A stretch of DNA of 64,000 bases. Origin: Caballeronia sp. SL2Y3 (GTDB lineage Bacteria; Pseudomonadota; Gammaproteobacteria; Burkholderiales; Burkholderiaceae). The position numbers and the translations under genes are program-made. Positions 62,033-64,000 of the stretch are shown here, piece by piece. Position 1 is the stretch's first letter. Each line of letters starts with the position of its first letter. The notes under the pieces are model-generated. The model worked only from the letters and a program-made list of their open reading frames with translations. It ran no database searches and had not been told where the DNA came from. The stretch lies in NCBI RefSeq assembly GCF_022879575.1, contig NZ_CP084260.1, forward strand, positions 1,860,001 to 1,924,000, read 5' to 3'.

Positions 62033-63334
62033 ATGACCACGTTGAAGCCACTGTCCGGTTGCGTCGCTCACTACGATCCGAATGCGTTGCCCGTCGAGGC
62101 GGCGCAGGAAATCGTGCGTCAATGGGCAATGCCGCGCGGGCAGGCGCAGGTGGAGCGCGTCGCCCTCTTCGATGCGCTGAACCGCGTGCTCGCCGACGAC
62201 GTCGTCTCGCCCATCGACGTGCCGGCGTTCGACAACTCCGCGATGGATGGCTATGCGTTCTCCGGCGCGGCACTCTCGTCGGCAACGCAGTCCTTGACGC
62301 TCGAAGTCGCGGGTGCCGCGCTCGCCGGACGGCCGTTCGCGGGTCGCCCGGCGGCGAGCGAATGCGTGCGCATCATGACCGGCGCGCTGATGCCCGAGGG
62401 CTGCGACACCGTCGTGCCGCAAGAACTCGTCACGCGCGAAGGCGACGCCATTCGCTTCTCCGCCGACGCCGTCCGCGCGGGCCAGAACCGGCGGCTGTCG
62501 GGCGAAGACCTCGCGCGGGGCAAACCGGCGTTGCGCGCGGGCCGCGTCGTGCGCGCGTCGGATCTCGGCTTGCTGGCGTCGCTCGGGATCGCGGAGGTCG
62601 ACGTGCAGAAGCGCCTCGTCGTCGCGTTCTTCTCGACCGGCGACGAACTGCGCTCTGTCGGCGAACCACTGACGCCCGGCACGCTTTACGACAGCAACCG
62701 CTACACGCTTTTTGCGATGCTGCGCCGGCTGAATGTCGAAACCGTCGATCTGGGCATTGTTCGCGACGATCGCGCGTCGCTGGAAAAAGCGCTGCGCCAA
62801 GCGACGGAAGCGGCGGACGTGGTCATCAGCTCGGGCGGCGTGTCCGTGGGCGATGCCGACTTCACGCGCGAACTGATGAACTCGCTCGGCGACGTGGCGT
62901 TCTGGAAAATCGCGATGCGCCCCGGGCGGCCGCTCGCGTTCGGCCGTCTGTGGTCCGGTCCGCGTGCGGGCACCGGCAAGTCCGCGCTCTTTTTCGGCTT
63001 GCCGGGCAATCCGGTCGCGGTCATGGCGACCTTCTACTTCATCGTGCGCGAGGCGCTGATCGCAATGTCCGGTGCCGCGCGGCAAGCGCCGATCGTGATC
63101 CGGGCGCGTTGCAGCGAGCCGATCCGCAAGCGCGCGGGCCGCACAGAATTCCAGCGCGGCATCGCCACGCTTGATGCCGCCGGACTGTGGAGCGTCGTGA
63201 CGACCGGCCCGCAAGGCTCGGGCGTGCTGAGTTCGATGAGCGAGGCGAACTGTTTCATCGTGCTGGAACACGACCGCGCCGATATCGACGCGGGCGAAGA
63301 AGTGAACATCGTGCCGTTCGACGGCCTCATCTGA
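62033..63334 (+). CDS. moeA: Molybdopterin molybdenumtransferase MoeA
   Basis: Inserts molybdate into adenylylated molybdopterin. Domains as in MoeA: PAFDNSAMDGYAF near residue 65, the MPEGCDTVVPQE segment, the MogA-like domain with DELRSVGEPL and SSGGVSVGDADF, then GLPGNPVAVM. 433 aa. It lies 100 bp after mobA; that gap has no gene. Confidence 0.96.
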   Translation: MTTLKPLSGCVAHYDPNALPVEAAQEIVRQWAMPRGQAQVERVALFDALNRVLADDVVSPIDVPAFDNSAMDGYAFSGAALSSATQSLTLEVAGAALAGRPFAGRPAASECVRIMTGALMPEGCDTVVPQELVTREGDAIRFSADAVRAGQNRRLSGEDLARGKPALRAGRVVRASDLGLLASLGIAEVDVQKRLVVAFFSTGDELRSVGEPLTPGTLYDSNRYTLFAMLRRLNVETVDLGIVRDDRASLEKALRQATEAADVVISSGGVSVGDADFTRELMNSLGDVAFWKIAMRPGRPLAFGRLWSGPRAGTGKSALFFGLPGNPVAVMATFYFIVREALIAMSGAARQAPIVIRARCSEPIRKRAGRTEFQRGIATLDAAGLWSVVTTGPQGSGVLSSMSEANCFIVLEHDRADIDAGEEVNIVPFDGLI

Positions 63335-63418
63335 CAGCTAACAGTTAATAGCGAACTCATCATGCGCGAAGCCGCGGCGGCCCACATTCCAACTATCGAT
63401 AGACGGGGTTCTCCTCCC

Positions 63419-63694
63419 ATGAAAAAGCAGATCTCATCCATCGCACCGGGACAGACGGCCAAGGCGCTGATCCTCGTGTATCTGACGTTCAGCGTGCCGA
63501 TCGTGCTGCTCGGCGTCGTGGTCGCATTCGTGCGCTACGGCTCGGTCGAGGTGAGCACGGTCACGAGCGCGCTGCTGCTCAACGCGATTCTCGGCTTCGT
63601 GCTGCTGTGGATTGCCTGCCACGCCTATAACTGGGTGGCGTCGCGCTTCGGCGGCATCGAAATCGTGCTGTCCGACGCACCGGAAGAAGCATGA
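63419..63694 (+). CDS. Small membrane protein, DUF3566-like
   Basis: 91 aa with two hydrophobic segments (about 17-36 and 48-70) and the ending HAYNWVASRFGGIEIVLSD, which resembles the YN-GG-E-V/I motif of DUF3566 proteins. Function unknown. The frame begins at 63362, but ATG 63419 (MKKQIS) is the more natural start. It overlaps the GNAT gene by four bases, so the two are coupled. Confidence 0.8.
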   Translation: MKKQISSIAPGQTAKALILVYLTFSVPIVLLGVVVAFVRYGSVEVSTVTSALLLNAILGFVLLWIACHAYNWVASRFGGIEIVLSDAPEEA

Positions 63695-64000
63695 GCGCCG
63701 CGTCCATTCGTCCGGCCACGCCCGCCGATATCGCCGCCATCTACGGCCTGATGCTCGAACTCGCGGAGTTCGAGAAGCTCACGCATCTCTTTGTCGTGAC
63801 GCAGGACGGCTTGCGCGACGCACTGTTCGGCGCGCGCCCGGCAGCGGAGGCGCTCGTCGCGGAGCAGGCAGGCGAGGTCGTCGCCTATGCCCTCTTCTTC
63901 CACAACTTCTCGACCTTCCTCGGCAAGCGCGGTCTCTATCTCGAAGACCTCTACGTGCGCCCCGCGCTGCGCGGCAGCGGCGTCGGCACGATGATGCTCA
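63691..64000 (+). CDS. GNAT N-acetyltransferase (partial, cut by window edge)
   Basis: The first 103 residues of a GNAT enzyme: IRPATPADIAAIYGL, the EFEKL segment, and the acetyl-CoA motif start LYLEDLYVRPALRGSGVGTMML. This pattern resembles spermidine/diamine acetyltransferase-type enzymes; the specificity is unproven. ATG 63691 overlaps the preceding stop. The C-terminus is outside the window. Confidence 0.88.
   Translation, partial: MSAASIRPATPADIAAIYGLMLELAEFEKLTHLFVVTQDGLRDALFGARPAAEALVAEQAGEVVAYALFFHNFSTFLGKRGLYLEDLYVRPALRGSGVGTMML

Overview
The window looks like a core chromosomal segment of a GC-rich beta-proteobacterium of the Burkholderiaceae (Paraburkholderia/Caballeronia/Burkholderia type). 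The reasons are the EarP plus Arg32-type EF-P pair, the rpoE-rseA-rseB-mucD-glutaredoxin-lepA-lepB-rnc-era-recO-pdxJ-acpS-nagZ gene order, the yceD-rpmF-plsX-fabHDG-acpP-fabF cluster beside it, strong third-position GC, and long C-terminal tails on RNase E and RNase III. The genus is inferred; there is no rRNA here to fix it.

Layout. 1-4.2 kb: carAB (minus; carB runs off the left edge) behind a strong promoter and a leader of about 270 nt. 4.2-10.5 kb: an MFS permease, the MltD murein transglycosylase, gloB, an uncharacterised methyltransferase overlapping rnhA, dnaQ and tRNA-Val(CAC). 10.5-20.4 kb: two poorly known membrane proteins, a GT4 glycosyltransferase, an ABC exporter, otsB-otsA (trehalose), a SCO1/CtaG pair for cytochrome oxidase assembly, and an ElaA-type acetyltransferase. 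20.4-23.9 kb: tRNA-Cys, two identical tRNA-Gly(GCC) genes, pgsA and uvrC. 23.9-26.8 kb: a complete group II intron with its RT-maturase-HNH protein, sitting in the short divergent region between uvrC and earP. 26.9-31.1 kb: earP, efp, a BON-domain lipoprotein and a response regulator that resembles a sigma-54 activator but has altered catalytic motifs. 31.1-51.3 kb: an unbroken minus-strand run of about 20 kb carrying, in order of transcription, yceD-rpmF-plsX-fabH-fabD-fabG-acpP-fabF (phospholipid and fatty acid synthesis), a small membrane protein, rpoE-rseA-rseB-mucD (envelope stress), a glutaredoxin-like gene, lepA-lepB (translation and secretion), rnc-era-recO (RNA processing, ribosome assembly, repair), pdxJ, acpS and nagZ. 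51.3-55.7 kb: maf, a tetrapyrrole-methylase-family gene, an S49 peptidase, a Rieske protein, a HAD phosphatase and rluC. 55.7-60.1 kb: rne with a leader of nearly 900 nt. 60.2-64 kb: moaA-mobA-moeA (molybdenum cofactor), a small membrane protein and a truncated GNAT gene.

Nearly everything is housekeeping. The only clear mobile element is the group II intron. Its boundaries are supported by a canonical 34-nt domain V and by matching EBS1/IBS1 and EBS2/IBS2 pairs. I saw no CRISPR array, prophage, integrase, defence island or biosynthetic cluster. The best leads are the intron in a regulatory region, the degenerate response regulator, and the long leaders of rne and carAB. I did not find a convincing new multi-gene system.
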